Assembly: GCF_011397635.1 (NCBI RefSeq)
Contig: NC_064753.1
Coordinates: forward strand, 31,024,322-31,088,321
Length of the DNA stretch: 64,000 nt
Source: Epinephelus fuscoguttatus
Taxonomy: Eukaryota > Chordata > Actinopteri > Perciformes > Serranidae
Reading direction: 5' to 3'
Position numbers and translations under genes: made by a program. Below are positions 34,993 to 47,547 of the stretch, one piece after another; the first letter of the stretch is position 1, and every line of letters starts with the position of its first letter. The notes beneath the pieces were generated by a model. The model saw only the letters and a program-made list of their open reading frames with translations. It had not been told where the DNA came from and did no database searches.

Positions 34993-37900
34993 GTAAGTAT
35001 CTTTTATTTTTATCGTTTTCTATATTCTCTGTAGACTTTCAAGCATCTGGGGCTTTAAAAGAGTTCCTCGAGTTGTTTTTTTTAAATGCAGCTTTAAACA
35101 GAAACGCATTTGTTAATCAAGAGGAATGACAGTGTGTGTTATTTCAAATAACAAGACTTAATGTAAGTCTGCTTCACTTTGAAGACAGCACACAAACTGT
35201 AAGAGTCTTTTATACTACAAGCGACATGAAAATGAAACTCAAAACTTCTTCAGAGTTTCAGAACAGCAGTGGCAAGAAAAAAAAAGTCATTATTATAACA
35301 CAAATGTGACTAATGCCTCATCTGATTTACAAATCTAAACATATTTAGACACAATGTGAGCATTTTATTAAAGACAAATGGAGATTATCAGTATTTTCTG
35401 TAGGTAATTAAATAGGCAATGATATAATGTGTGTTGTCTGCATCATATACACCATCCAGTAAAATGTTTTTTACTCTTGAGAGTTTTTTTGTGGCTGAAA
35501 ATGTCTTTTATTTGCTCCAGCAGCACTCAGAAGAAATGTACGATCCTGAGATCTACAGACATCAAATAGCAGAATATTATAATCCATATGTCTTAGATAC
35601 AGATATCCAGGCAGGTGAGTTTTACTTCAACATGCATTTTGTCTCATGTGATCAGTGTTTCAATTGAACCCGCCACTTATTCTATTAGATTACAAAGAGA
35701 TAAGTTTGAATTAAAAAACATTTTAAATTGCAAATTCATGATCAGTGTGTGGGCAAACATTACACGACATGGTGCTTTCAAAACAGTGCTTTCAAATTGT
35801 TATTAAATGTATTTTATTTTCATTAAGATAAGCTTCATTTAAGTCTTAATCTTCAAATTAATCACCATGACCTGATGTGGTCTTTTCTGGTGCATCGCAC
35901 ATAAAAAGCCTGCAGTGTGTGTGCAGCTGGAGCGCACCACATTAGCTTGTATGGAACACAGGAAACAGATGCCATTTCTTTCGGCCGCTACAATTTACAG
36001 ACATAGAACAAACTTTCGCCCCTTGGGGTTTTCTTGATACAAGAGAGGTGCTTTACTTTCTCTTGTAATCAACTGTTTTGAATATTGCACCAAAACAATA
36101 TCAGAAGGGGGGGAAAATACTTTTCCTGACCTTTTAGCAGAGAAAACGCCCCCACTGAGAAAGCGTCAGTTGTCTTTGGGATAAAAATATCTTGTGTCTA
36201 AAATCTAAATGTGTCTATCTATGTCTAATAAATTTTAAATGATAAACTGAGATGCTACATATAGGAGAGTGATGTTACAGTGTTACAGTGAATGTATGGT
36301 ATGGCTTTAATGACTAGTTTGATTTATTATATTTAAGAGTATACACTTTATTTTGAGGTAGTTTTAGTTAGTCTTGTTATGCATATACATTTTGCTGCAA
36401 TACATTCCTGCTACACTGCAACATTTATATTACTTTAATTCATATTTTATTAATGTTATACTTTATCCTTTAGTCTAACTTGTACTACTTTACATCCTCA
36501 TATCTAGATTCTATTTGTTTCTACATGTGTGGTTTTATTATGACCCAGGTTTTTCAAAGGCAGTGACTGCTCTTGCAATTGTTCATTTGACCAGCTTTGA
36601 ACTTTGAACTTTGAAGGGGTTTGCATGTGAAATACAATATATAATATATTTTTTATTTGGCTCTCCTCTTTTTCCTTGCTTATACTTGAGATATGTAAAA
36701 CTTGAACTTGCCTTATTTAATTCTGGGGGAACAGCATGAAAAAGAAGAGTACAAATTCACAGTAAATGTCTGTGGCAACACTGTTAACAAACAGGAAAGA
36801 GCTTCATGCTGAATTCTCTATTATTCTCCTCTTTTCACTCGGTTTATGCAAACTCAAGCACTATGAGTAAGCAGCTCGTCGTCAAGTCCAGTTGCTTTTG
36901 ACTTAGTAAGACTGATTTTCATTGACACACAGTCTGGCTTTTCTTCCTTAGTCACCTCCAATTGTTTAAACGTGCTTTTGCTGTATCAAATTATTTAAAA
37001 GGCATTTTCATAACTTTTGTATGAAGCTGTGTGTTCAGTATCTGTCTCTTTCATTTGTTTGAATACAGCTCTTTGTCAAGACAGGAAAGCAGTCCTCATA
37101 TAGCAACCCTAACCTAGACAACAAAAAGCTGTGGCCATTATGCTGTTTCTCACCTCCCTCTATCTGTTCAGATCACTGGGACTACCACCCTCACCCTCAT
37201 GTACACCCTGTAGAATTTGAAAACCTCCAAGAGACCAACTTCACAGAGCTGCAGAGTGTGCAGGCTCTCCACCCGCCCGGCCTCATACGACACGACCCCA
37301 TACGATACGACGCAGAAAACCTGCTCGATCCAAATCTTGGGGCGCATCCACATGTGTTACAGCAACCAGTAAGTCCTGTCATTTAGCAGAAACACACATT
37401 AAAGGAACAAACACACACGGGTGCATGTACCTGCTCACAACAAACACAGAGTTACTGGTGAGTTATGTATTATTAGTCAGGTGCTTCAGTGTAATGACTG
37501 CAATTAGTCATTGTTAAAGTTATAACAGTTATGATGACTCAAGTCAGGTTTTCCTGAGCATAGTGTTGTACTGATTGAGTACAATTCCAAGGAACAGACT
37601 GTTGCTTAATGGGAAATGGCACACAGATGCTTTAAAACCTTCATACACACCTCTAAATCTCCAAATATCCCTCCAGCTCACTGGAGATTTTCTTCAAACT
37701 CAACATAATTCACAGTGGGGTTTTAAATCAGAGAGGACATTCGGAGAATTTGAGGCCTTTTAGGGTCCTGTGACCAAAATCAGGAAGTGAATCTTTAAGT
37801 TACAAGAAAAACTGTTTTGTTTTGTTTTTTAATTTAATTTTAAAAAGAGCATTTTTCTTTGAATAGAGTCTGAGGGCTCATCAAAGCTCAGTCAGTATCG

Positions 37901-40900
37901 CAACTGCATGCTCCACCCGTGCAGTTGTGAGCCAGTGAACCAGAACAGAGATCTCTGGTTTTGGACTGCAGTATCTCTCACCAAGTCAACATTTTCAGAT
38001 CGGAAACCTCTTCACTTGCTTGTAACATTACTATGAGCTTATGTTGACCAGTAGAGATGAAAAAGGCAGAGAGCAAATGCATTTATATAGCACATCTCAT
38101 CTCACAGGCATTTTTTAAAGTGCTTGTCATAGATTTGAAATGAGCATACTGATTTTAAAAGAGTGAATCTGTTGCCAATCATTTAAAATTCTAGTCAGGA
38201 TTAGAGGCTTTTTAAACATACTGAATATGTCCGGCTGAATGCATCTGCAGCTCCAACTGAGGTCACAGTGGGGCCAAAGGTGTCGTGGATTTAAATATTT
38301 CACTCAGTGAGATGTAGCTTCAGTAAAGTACTGGAACAAGCAGATACAGTGAAGTGAAGTGGTAAAATGTCAAACATATGGCATAATGCATAATTATCTG
38401 GCATTACTTGAGAACCTTTGTGTTCATACTTTAATAATCATAGTTGTTTTCAGGAATAGATGATAGTTAATGACATATTTTTCACTTAGAGATCATATTT
38501 TGAGCCAAAATTGCATTTAATTTCATGTAATTTCCTTAAGTGGATCTACCACAGGTGAACCTCAAATTGATTAGGATTGTGTTGTGACTAATCATCAATT
38601 TATAATGAGTTCATAGTTGAATGTTTTAATGTATCTTGAAGCATGGGACACATATTTATATCCTATAACACATGCCTTTCATAAAGAGGGCACAAAGCCT
38701 GTGTGCTTGTAAGTCACATGATAGTTTTTTTTTTGCGGGTGAAATTTCCCTTTTGAAAAAAAAGGACAGCCATTTTTACAACCAGAGGAAAATGTGTTTG
38801 TGTGTGGAAACACACAACCTGGTGTTAACACTTTAGTTGAAACGGTGTATGAGAATATATTGTGAAAACCACAGTTCACACATGGAATTCACATATAGGT
38901 TTCCACCACTGACTGTTTTGTGTAAAGGGTGAATATGTTGACAACTGTTGCCCACCCAGGCATACAGCTATAGCAGCTCCCCACATCGCAGCTCATGCAG
39001 AGAAACGTTGCCTCTGTCAGGTTTACCCACACTTACAGTGGGAAAGTTTCACTCCAAACATGTCAGAAAGTGTCTGCTTTTGATTACAGTATAATAAAGA
39101 AGTAGCAGCATAGTCATGCTTCTGAAAATAACAACATGCCCTAAAACATGCCAAAATACTTCAAGTGTCAGACATGGCTGTTGGAGAATTAAAACAAAAA
39201 TGCATGAAAAACTATTTGATTTCAAAGTTTAAGGTTGAGGTTGACACATAAATACCATCACCAGTGGAAGTAGTATTCAGTGGATTTCCTCAAAAAGTAT
39301 CAAAACCACACCACAAAAATACTCTATTACAAGTTCTGCTTTCAAAACTTTACTTAAGTAAAAATACAGAAGCATTAGCAATGAAATATATTAAAAGTGA
39401 TAAAGTTAAAGTGCTCATAATGCAGAATGGTTCCTATTAGTCATAGTTAAGGCTGCTTCCAATCAAGAATTTTCCTAGTCGACCAATAGTCATCATTTAG
39501 GGCCATTAGTCAACTAGTCACCTGCTTGTTTGCGATGTTAATTCAGTTATTAAATGATATATTTTGGGCGGGCCAACACAATGGTTTGAGTTGAAGGTGT
39601 GAAAAAGAATAGTATCAGTAACATTGTTAACACTGTGCTACATTACAGAGAAATACAAAACCGTACTAATGAACCTTCATTAATATAGGCCTATATTTTA
39701 TCTACAAGTGCACGTCACACACTGAGCGAGCCGCCTGTTAATGACGCTGTCAGCAAAGCAGTAATGATTGTGCTAAGTGGCTAATGGGCATGTAGCTACT
39801 TCCATGTTTCAGATGATACGTCATGTTTGTAGTCGACCAATGAAGATGAGTTTACATATCACCGTCCTTCACCTTCTCAAAATGATCCCACACTTTGGAT
39901 TTCCTGCCCGACATGTTATTAACTAGCCTGTGGAATAACAGCAGGTACCAGCCCTGGAAATTAACATGACTCCTGTCTGACTGCTGAACGTGGCCTCTTC
40001 CTGTGTCTGTCCTTTCAAATAAAATTCCCACATGGTCTAGTCATAAAGGTTTGGATTTATTTTGACAAGGCGCAGCTCCTAATAGAGTTCCACTTTTTTT
40101 TTTTTCTGCGACTAAGCGACCAATGAAATCTCGCTGACTAATGATCTTTCTGCCCGACTAACTATTGTTCGACCACTGGGGGGCAGCCCTAGTGTCTGCA
40201 TCATGTTTTATAAAGTGATCATATGTTTTGTATGTAAAATTTTAATCTGCAAAATAGTGAGTTTGACTTAAAAAGATGTAATGGAGTAAAAAGTACAATA
40301 TTTCCCTCTGAAATGAAGTGGAGTAGCAGTATAAAGTATCTTAACAAATCTCCATATACTGCAGTCACATATGGCAGAAAACAACTACTTGATAGGTAAA
40401 CACACAGTGAAGTAATGGTGTACTAAGCAGAGAGCAAAGTCACGCTCCCTCCGTGTGTGGTAATTCCAGTTTCTCTCTTCTTTGTCATGGCAGCCACGTG
40501 TGCATGTGGCTAGCTAATTGCTGACTCTCTGCACTGTGGTCAGCTGTTACAGCTGATATTGAGACAGCAGTGTTGCTAAGGTGTAGCACCCACCCTTTGG
40601 TTCCCTCAAGATTAATTACATTAGCTCTGTCAGCACTGTTGTCATTGTAAGCACTGCTCGTGCTGTTAGCACCATTAGCTGCTAGCCGCTAGTTCAGACA
40701 CCTCCATGTTGAGAGCCGTGTGCAGACAACAGACAGGTATTATATAAAGCTCCATTAAAATAGTAATACTTACAAGTAGCTTAAAACTCCACTAATAATT
40801 GAAACATTATTTATTTGTTCATTTCCAGATTTAACTGAGCATCCATCATGACAGCTGCATGTTTCACAGCCAAGCTTTATTTTCCCAGTTCCAGTATTTT

Positions 40901-40980
40901 ACCAGTACACATTGTGCTGAATTACATGAAATGATACTAATTTTTTCTGCTGTTGGCATAATTGTGTAACAACCCCCCCT

Positions 40981-41027
<47 letters not shown>

Positions 41028-44000
41028 AAATGTGGGACATTTGCGCCATATTGTCTTTGCAAACCAATACAGACAATATATGTAACATTTTCAAACAGTA
41101 TGGAAAACTATATTTTTTTTATCTAAACTTTGAAGAAACATGAAGGGAATTTTAATATGCTCAACAAGCTAATACTGCATTCACATGCTCTTCAGATGGT
41201 CCCGATGCCCAGGTTGGGAGGTCGTTATTATGACTCCAGTGTGTTCATGAGTTTTTAAGTCATAATGTGGAACCAACACTGATGCTGCAAAGACAGTTAG
41301 TTGTATTTTATTGCTCAGAGCATTTAAACGACACATAAATAGGTCGTACATTCCCTAAAACCACTGAAATATTGCTCTACCTGACTTGTTAGCAGGGTTA
41401 ATGCTAATAAAAACTTCTATAATTAATCTGAGTCACTCTGTGTGAACAGCAAATAACATCTACCTAAAAAGACAAAAAACTATGTGCAATAAGTGAATCA
41501 ATAAAAGTTTTTGTACCATTAACCAAACATTTATCTTTGTCTGCAATGTCTCTGCTTATATGAAAGTTGGCCAGTTGTGGACAAAAATTTTGGCCAACTT
41601 TCCTGAGTTGTTATTCCAACTTGAAGGAGTGTTGACATGAATTTACCCAGTCAGAGACTAATTTTTATGATTATTTCAACACCACATAAATGCTTCATGA
41701 GTTAAACACTTGTGGACGTTTTTATTTAATGAACTTTGACTCCTGTCTCATAGGTAGCGTTCTTCCCTCGAGCTGTGTATCCACCACACGTGTCCCAGCG
41801 CAGCTCTGATGACGAGGATCATGAAGGACGAAGTCCCCCGCTCGAGGTGTCTGATGAGGAGTGTCTGAGAGATCGAGTCCCTTATGTCACACCAGGAGAG
41901 CTGGGTAAGAATATAGATTTTTATAGGCCGTTCCATATGTGCAGCGGGGGAGCACTTCAGCTCTCTGCTGAGCCGTTAACACGGATACTTTAAGAGAAAC
42001 AACTGTGCTGGCAATGTGAGGATTCTCAGACATCCAGGTCATGGTATATCTAGAAGTGTTAAGTCACTGGACTCGCTTTAGAGTCTTCAGTCAAGAATCT
42101 AAAGCAGCGGGCCAGTGTTTTCTTCCTCGCTGAGGGATGGTGGAGGTTTGGCATTGAGTCATGTCAGCTTTGTGTTCTGCTGACATTTTAAGATGCACTT
42201 TTGGGATGAGCTACTAGTTGCACAACTGCTTTTACACTGCTGGTCATGCATCTTTAACGGAAGTGGGCTCACAAAAAGACAGAGTGGCTGTTTGTCTGTT
42301 ATAAATGTTCTTGGTCTCCAAGGCTGGATTCTTATGCTGGATTGTGGAAATAATCCAGCAGGTGTACTTGGAGAATGGCAGGCTCCCTCCAGTGGTAATG
42401 AGGCTCCCTGTTAGAGCTTTTGTTCAGTAATCTGGTCTACTCTGTCTTCTTTAACCAAGCCCTACTACATGAATATGTACAGCCATCAGCACGTTAAAAT
42501 GAAGCAATAATGGCTAACAGTCAATGTTTCTGATCTAAGAAATGAGGCTGTATTAGCTCCTATTTGTATTCAAATGGATAACCATTTGTTATATACTGTC
42601 TATGAGTGTGTTTTGTGAAAACAGCTAAACATTTTCAGTATTAATTCTATAACCAGCAGCTGCGCGTTGGATGTTCAGTAAAAACAGAAGACATAGGACA
42701 CACTGTAAAAATCATGGACATAGCTACTGTGACGTCACACATTGACTTGTGGACTCCCATTTTCGAGTTCGGCACTTTGGCTATTGCCATCTTGGTTATT
42801 TGGAGTTAGAAGTGACCATATTTGGGCAAGAGGCTGGTGCTGTGGTGTAGTGAGGGGTGGATCTGACTGAGAGGCCGAGGAGACTATTGGCAGGCAGGCA
42901 GGCTGTCACTCAAAGTGGCCTGCCTTTGATTATGTATAAATTTGAACCTTAATGAAATTTAAATGGTGAGTTACATAAAAATTCACCTTCCTCATGAATG
43001 TTAAAATTAGCTATTGACCAAAATTGTTTTTGTACCAGGCTGCACGTGTTAATTTCTGCTGTAAAGTTGGGCATTTTAACATGGGGGTCTATGGGGACTG
43101 ACTCGCTTCTGGAGCTAGCCTCAAGTGGCTATTAGAGGAACTGCACTTCTTGGCACTTCATTTTCAGCCTACTTTTCCAGCCTTGGAGGTTGCCACTTGG
43201 TTTTTACCACCAACACAATGATACACACTGCAAACTACAGACTCAGTTTTCAAAAGGCGACTGACTGAGTGAAAACTGGGATCATCCTCCATACTGTTAC
43301 GCTAACAAACACCTGTCCAGATGTGTTCATCAACAACAGCAGTAAAACACTGGTTTCAATCTAACGTGTGCATCAGTGACGCTGCACTTCAAACAGTGTT
43401 TTACTTAGACCCGTGAGTAATCAGCTGTGCATGGCCACGCGCACAGCTGTCATGTTTTATATTTTTGGTTGACATGAACACCGACATAAAGCAGGAGAAG
43501 TTCAGTGAGCATCCATTGTGTTTGATGTTGGTTTGGGCTTTAAGAGCCACTTGATGACTCGTCATTACTAATATTGGTGGGTAACAAACTTCCATTTGTC
43601 ACATGCCGGGGGTGCATCCCACTGCGATTACACACTTGCTCTCTAGTTCCTCTTTTGGCTGGTTTAGGACCTGACAGGACCTGCTTTGTCTCAGTAGTGT
43701 CTGGTACAGAATGTCTGCAGCGCTGGTAGCCAAATATGTGCATAATTTACTCTGTTCATATTTGTGCGAGGTTCCTTTTTATTCAAGCACCTCTGTGAGC
43801 ATTCAGCGGCACTGACTGTATGTCATGTACCTCACTGGTACTTATTTAACCTGTCCCACATCAAGGCAGCCCTTTGCAATTTTTTGTTAATGCCAGTTTT
43901 AATCTAAACATGGCCTTACAGAGTCCCTGTACATTTGGAATATGTGGGTGCAGGGATGACTTGAGACAAATAGATAAGTGGCTCTTCAAGTGTAAAGACT

Positions 44001-44348
44001 ATCAGTCTGGCTCAGGATTCAGGCAAGGTTAACCAGGACCGCAACATGTATGTTCCTTACATGACCATATATTGCAACTTAAGTAATGGCAACCACAAGG
44101 TTTCTTACTGAGTACCCTCTTCGTAGGTTTATCACGAAGCACCATGACAATGTGGAAAACACAAAATCAATGACTCACAGAGGATTACATCAGCCAGGGT
44201 TTTGCAGAATTTTAGTTTGGGTTTTTTTTTGTTTTTTTGTTGCTTCATATTAAATATAAAACAAAACCTAGAACCGAAAACATATTTTGTGCCTCTGTGC
44301 AACAAAAAAAGTTCCTTTTTTTGTCACTAATTTGCCTGTCTGAGATCT

Positions 44349-44411
<63 letters not shown>

Positions 44412-44966
44412 ATATATATATGTATATAAATATAAATAACTGATATGGTTGGTATAGACTGGTTGAACCCTGCAAAAGCAACTGAACCACCTCATTTAAA
44501 GTGTCACAGTGCCACAGCTAGAATTACAAGCTTGATTTCATTTTTCTTATATTTTTTTTTATAATAAACAGGTTATAAGCTAAATCTGTACATTAATATA
44601 TAGAATTGCAGTGGGTTTCATGATTAATGTTGCAACTCTTTGATGTTTCCAACAGGGAATAAAAAGAAGATCCGTTTGTACCAGTTCCTGTTGGACCTTT
44701 TAAGGAACGGTGATATGAAGGACAGTATCTGGTGGGTGGACAGAGACAAAGGGACATTCCAGTTTTCTTCCAAACACAAGGAGGCTCTCGCACACCGCTG
44801 GGGAATCCAGAAGGGAAACCGCAAAAAAATGACCTATCAGAAGATGGCTCGTGCTTTGCGCAACTACGGCAAAACTGGAGAGGTGAAAAAGATAAAGAAG
44901 AAGCTGACGTACCAGTTCAGCGACGAGGTGCTGGGGAAGACTCATCTGGAGAGAAAATATCTGTAG
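34951..44966 (+). CDS. spi1b: spi1 / PU.1 ETS-family transcription factor (complete)
   Basis: PU.1 is the nuclear master regulator of myeloid and B-lymphoid development; it binds GAGGAA sites through its ETS domain. Five exons (34951-34992, 35521-35614, 37172-37368, 41754-41904, 44656-44966) sum to 795 nt, 264 codons plus stop, with perfect phase continuity. Human PU.1 is 270 residues. Domains: N-terminal acidic activation region (15-111, with EYYNPYV and [17 protein letters not shown] matching mammals), a PEST-like segment (125-150, [19 protein letters not shown]), and the ETS domain (164-250). The winged-helix core includes [12 protein letters not shown], whose Arg 227 and 230 correspond to the DNA-contacting arginines. 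The start is ATG 34951 (MLHPYRMES...), equivalent to human MLQACKMEG; ATG 34969 is an in-frame second start, also conserved. The paralogue assignment spi1b rests on linkage to slc39a13 and mybpc3. Confidence 0.97.
35521..35614 (+). CDS. spi1b: spi1 exon 2
   Basis: 94 nt, phase 0 to 1. Residues 15-45, [20 protein letters not shown] then [11 protein letters not shown], of the acidic activation domain. The acceptor is TTTGCTCCAG|CAG|CAC, a NAGNAG tandem site; the first AG was chosen because it keeps the Gln found in mammals (PPQPSED). Donor GGCAG|GTGAGT. Confidence 0.93.
35615..37171. other. spi1 intron 2
   Basis: AT-rich and unique-looking; no repeat or exon recognised. Intron 1 (34993-35520) is likewise plain. 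Confidence 0.6.
37172..37368 (+). CDS. spi1b: spi1 exon 3
   Basis: 197 nt, phase 1 to 0, acceptor ATCTGTTCAG, donor CAACCA|GTAAGT. Residues 46-111 start [20 protein letters not shown] and include [11 protein letters not shown], both diagnostic of PU.1. The later part, [18 protein letters not shown], is fish-specific in sequence. Confidence 0.95.
38773..38967. repeat. 195-bp duplicated segment, copy B (spi1 intron 3)
   Basis: Partner of 33261-33455 in the same orientation, 5.5 kb away. The differences include AACCACAG here versus AACCAAAG in copy A, which creates a RUNX-type ACCACA word only in this copy. Motif significance is inferred. Confidence 0.95.
39449..40191. mobile_element. hAT-like non-autonomous element in spi1 intron 3
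   Basis: The left end AAGGCTGCTTCCAATCAAGA and the right end (inverted) AGGGCTGCCCCCCAGTGGTC are followed internally by CTAGTCGACC and its inverse GGTCGAAC/TTAGTCGG words. The centre includes CCCACACTTTGGATTTCCTG, a piece I associate with hAT elements. No target duplication confirmed. Confidence 0.6.
40983..41025. repeat. (CA)n microsatellite
   Basis: About 21 CA units in spi1 intron 3. Confidence 0.98.
41754..41904 (+). CDS. spi1b: spi1 exon 4 (PEST region)
   Basis: 151 nt, phase 0 to 1, acceptor CCTGTCTCATAG, donor GCTGG|GTAAGA. Residues 112-161, with [20 protein letters not shown], the counterpart of mammalian [20 protein letters not shown]. The SSDDED serines correspond to the region whose phosphorylation recruits IRF4 in mammals (family knowledge). 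Confidence 0.95.
42715..43195. repeat. Dispersed fish repeat in spi1 intron 4
   Basis: Contains CTGTGACGTCACACATTGAC, TTTGGCTATTGCCATCTTGG, AAGTGACCATATTTGGGC, then AACATGGGGGTCTATGGGGA. I recognise this combination as a common teleost repeat, from memory. It includes a full CRE palindrome TGACGTCA at 42730-42737. Confidence 0.5.
44353..44430. repeat. (TA)n microsatellite
   Basis: About 24 TA units followed by TATG-interrupted TA, 230 bp before the ETS exon. It creates poly-Ile/Tyr frames on both strands. Confidence 0.98.
44656..44966 (+). CDS. spi1b: spi1 exon 5 (ETS DNA-binding domain)
   Basis: 311 nt with phase 1 entry, acceptor TTTCCAACAG. Encodes [75 protein letters not shown] and a C-terminus [10 protein letters not shown], then TAG at 44964-44966. 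Near-identity to mammalian PU.1 in the ETS domain, with [10 protein letters not shown] distinguishing Spi-family proteins from other ETS factors. Confidence 0.98.
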
Positions 44967-46145
44967 GCAGGAGGGATACTGAAATGTCAGGATTTACTCA
45001 TGAAAAGTGTAGTTATTGTTTTAGGTGCTTAATCAAATGTGCCAATAAGGTGAATTGCATCTTGTGAATAGCATAATTACTGCCGTACAGTGGGTTCAGT
45101 AAGTGATATTACAGCCAAAAGGCAAAAGGGGGAAGGCAGAGGAGGATGTAGTAATTACAATGTATGCATCTTAGACCCTGGGTCAATGTGGTGCCCAGTA
45201 TGTATTTTTAAATGTGGGTGCACACACATAGCTGTGGAAGCCCATTTCTGCCATTGCGATAAAAAAAAAAAACATTAATCCAAAAAAATAAAAATAAAAA
45301 TAAATAAATAGAAACTCTAAAAAAATAAAAATAAAACACTTAATATCTCAAAAATATTGAAAAACACTTAAAATAATTACTAAGTATCTAAAAAAGATAT
45401 TATTTTCATAATAATGACTTAGTATCTCAAAATAATGTGAAACTTTCTCGAAATAATGACGTAGTGTCGTATCAGAATGTCAAGAAATAAGAATTATTAT
45501 CAAAATAATGAGAAACTGTTTTAAAATAACTTCATAACTAAAAATAATGAGAACATTTCTCATTATAATGATATAGCATTTCAAAATAATGACAATTTTT
45601 CAAATGTAATGAGAAACTTTCTCAAAATAATGAGAAAAGTTTCTTTAAATAAAAGCTTAGTGTCACAAAATAATGAGAAATGCTCTCATAATAATGACTA
45701 AGTATCTCAAAATAATAATTTTCTTATCTCAAAATTTAAATTGAATATCTTAAAATAATGACTTAATATCTCAAACACATACTAAGGGATACTAAGTGGT
45801 GGAAATGGGCTTCCGTACGTATCAGTGTAAATTCTATCTTAAAATGTCTTTTTAAGCATTCTTTTTAATATGAGGGTCACATTTTGTTTTATAACATTGA
45901 ACATTGAAACATTTGAAAGAAGGCCTGTACCTTCTCTCTAACATTTGACTCTCCTTGTGTTGGACATGATTAAGTTCTCTTTAAGTTGTACATATAATTG
46001 CAGTGTAATATTTAAAATAGCAAGGATACACAATGTCATTAACCATTTTGATTATTTACATGTTAAGAAATGTTTTGTATAAATACATGAAACTCTGTAT
46101 GTTATAATGAATTGCTGTAAAAAATAAATTGTTCATAAACATATG
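44967..46145 (+). other. spi1b: spi1 3'UTR with polyadenylation signal
   Basis: AATAAA at 46123-46128, followed by a TTGTTCATAAAC stretch, is the best polyadenylation signal. Further AATAAA words lie in the A-rich stretch 45285-45315 but belong to the inserted MITE and could act as early sites. The end point is inferred. Confidence 0.65.
45236..45814. mobile_element. MITE inside the spi1 3'UTR
   Basis: Inverted ends GGAAGCCCATTTCTGCCA (45236) and, inverted, GGAAGCCCATTTCCACCA (ending 45814). The body is a run of degenerate modules built from AAAATAATGA, GAGAAACTTTCTC and TTAGTATCTCA, which can pair with each other because both orientations occur. It makes up about half of the predicted 3'UTR. 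Confidence 0.8.
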
Positions 46146-47547
46146 TGTATGAGAATTGTTTGTCAGTGACGACATCTCACATCAGAGGTAAAACACAAAG
46201 AAGAAGAAGTAAATATTGTATAAAGTTATATAGTTTTACAGATGAGGCTGTAAAGATCAGTGGTGACTCTGAGGGACTGTGAGGGTGAAGTGGCCTGTCA
46301 CTCAGCTCTTGTATCTATGCCTGTGTATCCTGACACACTGCAGGCGTCAGCTCTCTGCTCACAGAGACAAAGTGACACATCTGGAGTTTTCAGGTTAACA
46401 GTCTGCAAGCATCCAGTTGGTTTTCTCTGAATTGAATACTGTAGTTTCCTGAATGGCCTTATTGTGCAATAATTACTTACGTCCATGAGACAATGGGCCC
46501 CCGGCCACAGATATTCAAAAGGGCCTACCACTTCTCCTACACAGGAGCAAAACAACACAGACTTTGTGGTGGGTTTTGCTTCTTTGCTGTTGTAGTTATG
46601 CGTCTTCCTTTAGTCACGTAGCACCTTTTTGTGGTTTTACGTCCCTTTGAGTTAATAGTGTATCTTTTCTGGTTGTTTTGTGTCTCTTTGTGGTTCCTTT
46701 GCATCTCTTTATGCACTTTTTGTGTCTGTTTGCAGTAATTGCAGTCTTTTCCTTGTCACTAATATGAGTGACATTTTGACAATGATTTCCAGGATGGTCC
46801 CCAAAACTTTAGGCCCCTGGGTCTGTGACTAATAGGCCTGTTCAGTAATCCATCCATGCTTACATCTGTGTTTCTCTGTATTTGTCATAGTCGGTTTCCT
46901 TTTAATGACAAGTGTCTCATTCATCATTTTCCTGAACAAAGCTGTCTTTAGTTAACTGAATTTTCAGACATGCTTATAAAATGCGAATCAGCTTCCTGAC
47001 CATCACACCTCACTTCAAACAGAAAAATAGGAACTTCACGATGTTTATTTACCACATTTCAAAACCTCTTTTGTGGATTAAATCCAGTTCAATAAGACAG
47101 AATAAAACAACACTAAAATCCTCAAAGACAATTAAATAATAATACATATCACAGTACAAAGTCACTGTAATACAAAGGAGAAATCATTTGCTGAAATGTC
47201 ATGTGCAGTGTGTAAATATAAAAATACTACAGCAGCTGGTGTCCCAAGGGCCAACAGCTCCCCTCAATGGTCAACGTGTAATTAATACTCAGGTGGGAAG
47301 ATTAAAGGAACAGAACAGAACAATACAACAACAATATAATAGCAAAACAATATAGTTTCACCACAGCCAGGTAATTTAATAGTCTTATTTTTTACTTAAG
47401 TTAAGTTGAAGATGCTTCCTTCAACAAGCAAACAATGCTTAGTTCCAATTCTGAAAACTGCACATGGTCATTGTGGTTGACAAAACCCACTTCTCACAAT
47501 CTGACTACCAGTCCAGCCGTCATCCGGTCTAGCCTTGTAGAAACAGT
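46146..47547. other. spi1-mybpc3 intergenic region, left part
   Basis: No gene or clear repeat recognised. AT-rich sequence; the frames at 46298-46558 have no family similarity. Confidence 0.5.

Larger units (their letters stand above)
37369..41753. other. spi1 intron 3
   Basis: 4.4 kb. Holds duplicated segment copy B (38773-38967), a hAT-like element (39449-40191) and a (CA)n microsatellite (40983). No exon seen in the remainder. Confidence 0.6.
41905..44655. other. spi1 intron 4
   Basis: Contains a dispersed repeat at 42715-43195, a (TA)n tract at 44353-44430 and a poly-T run at 44222. No exon seen. Confidence 0.6.
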
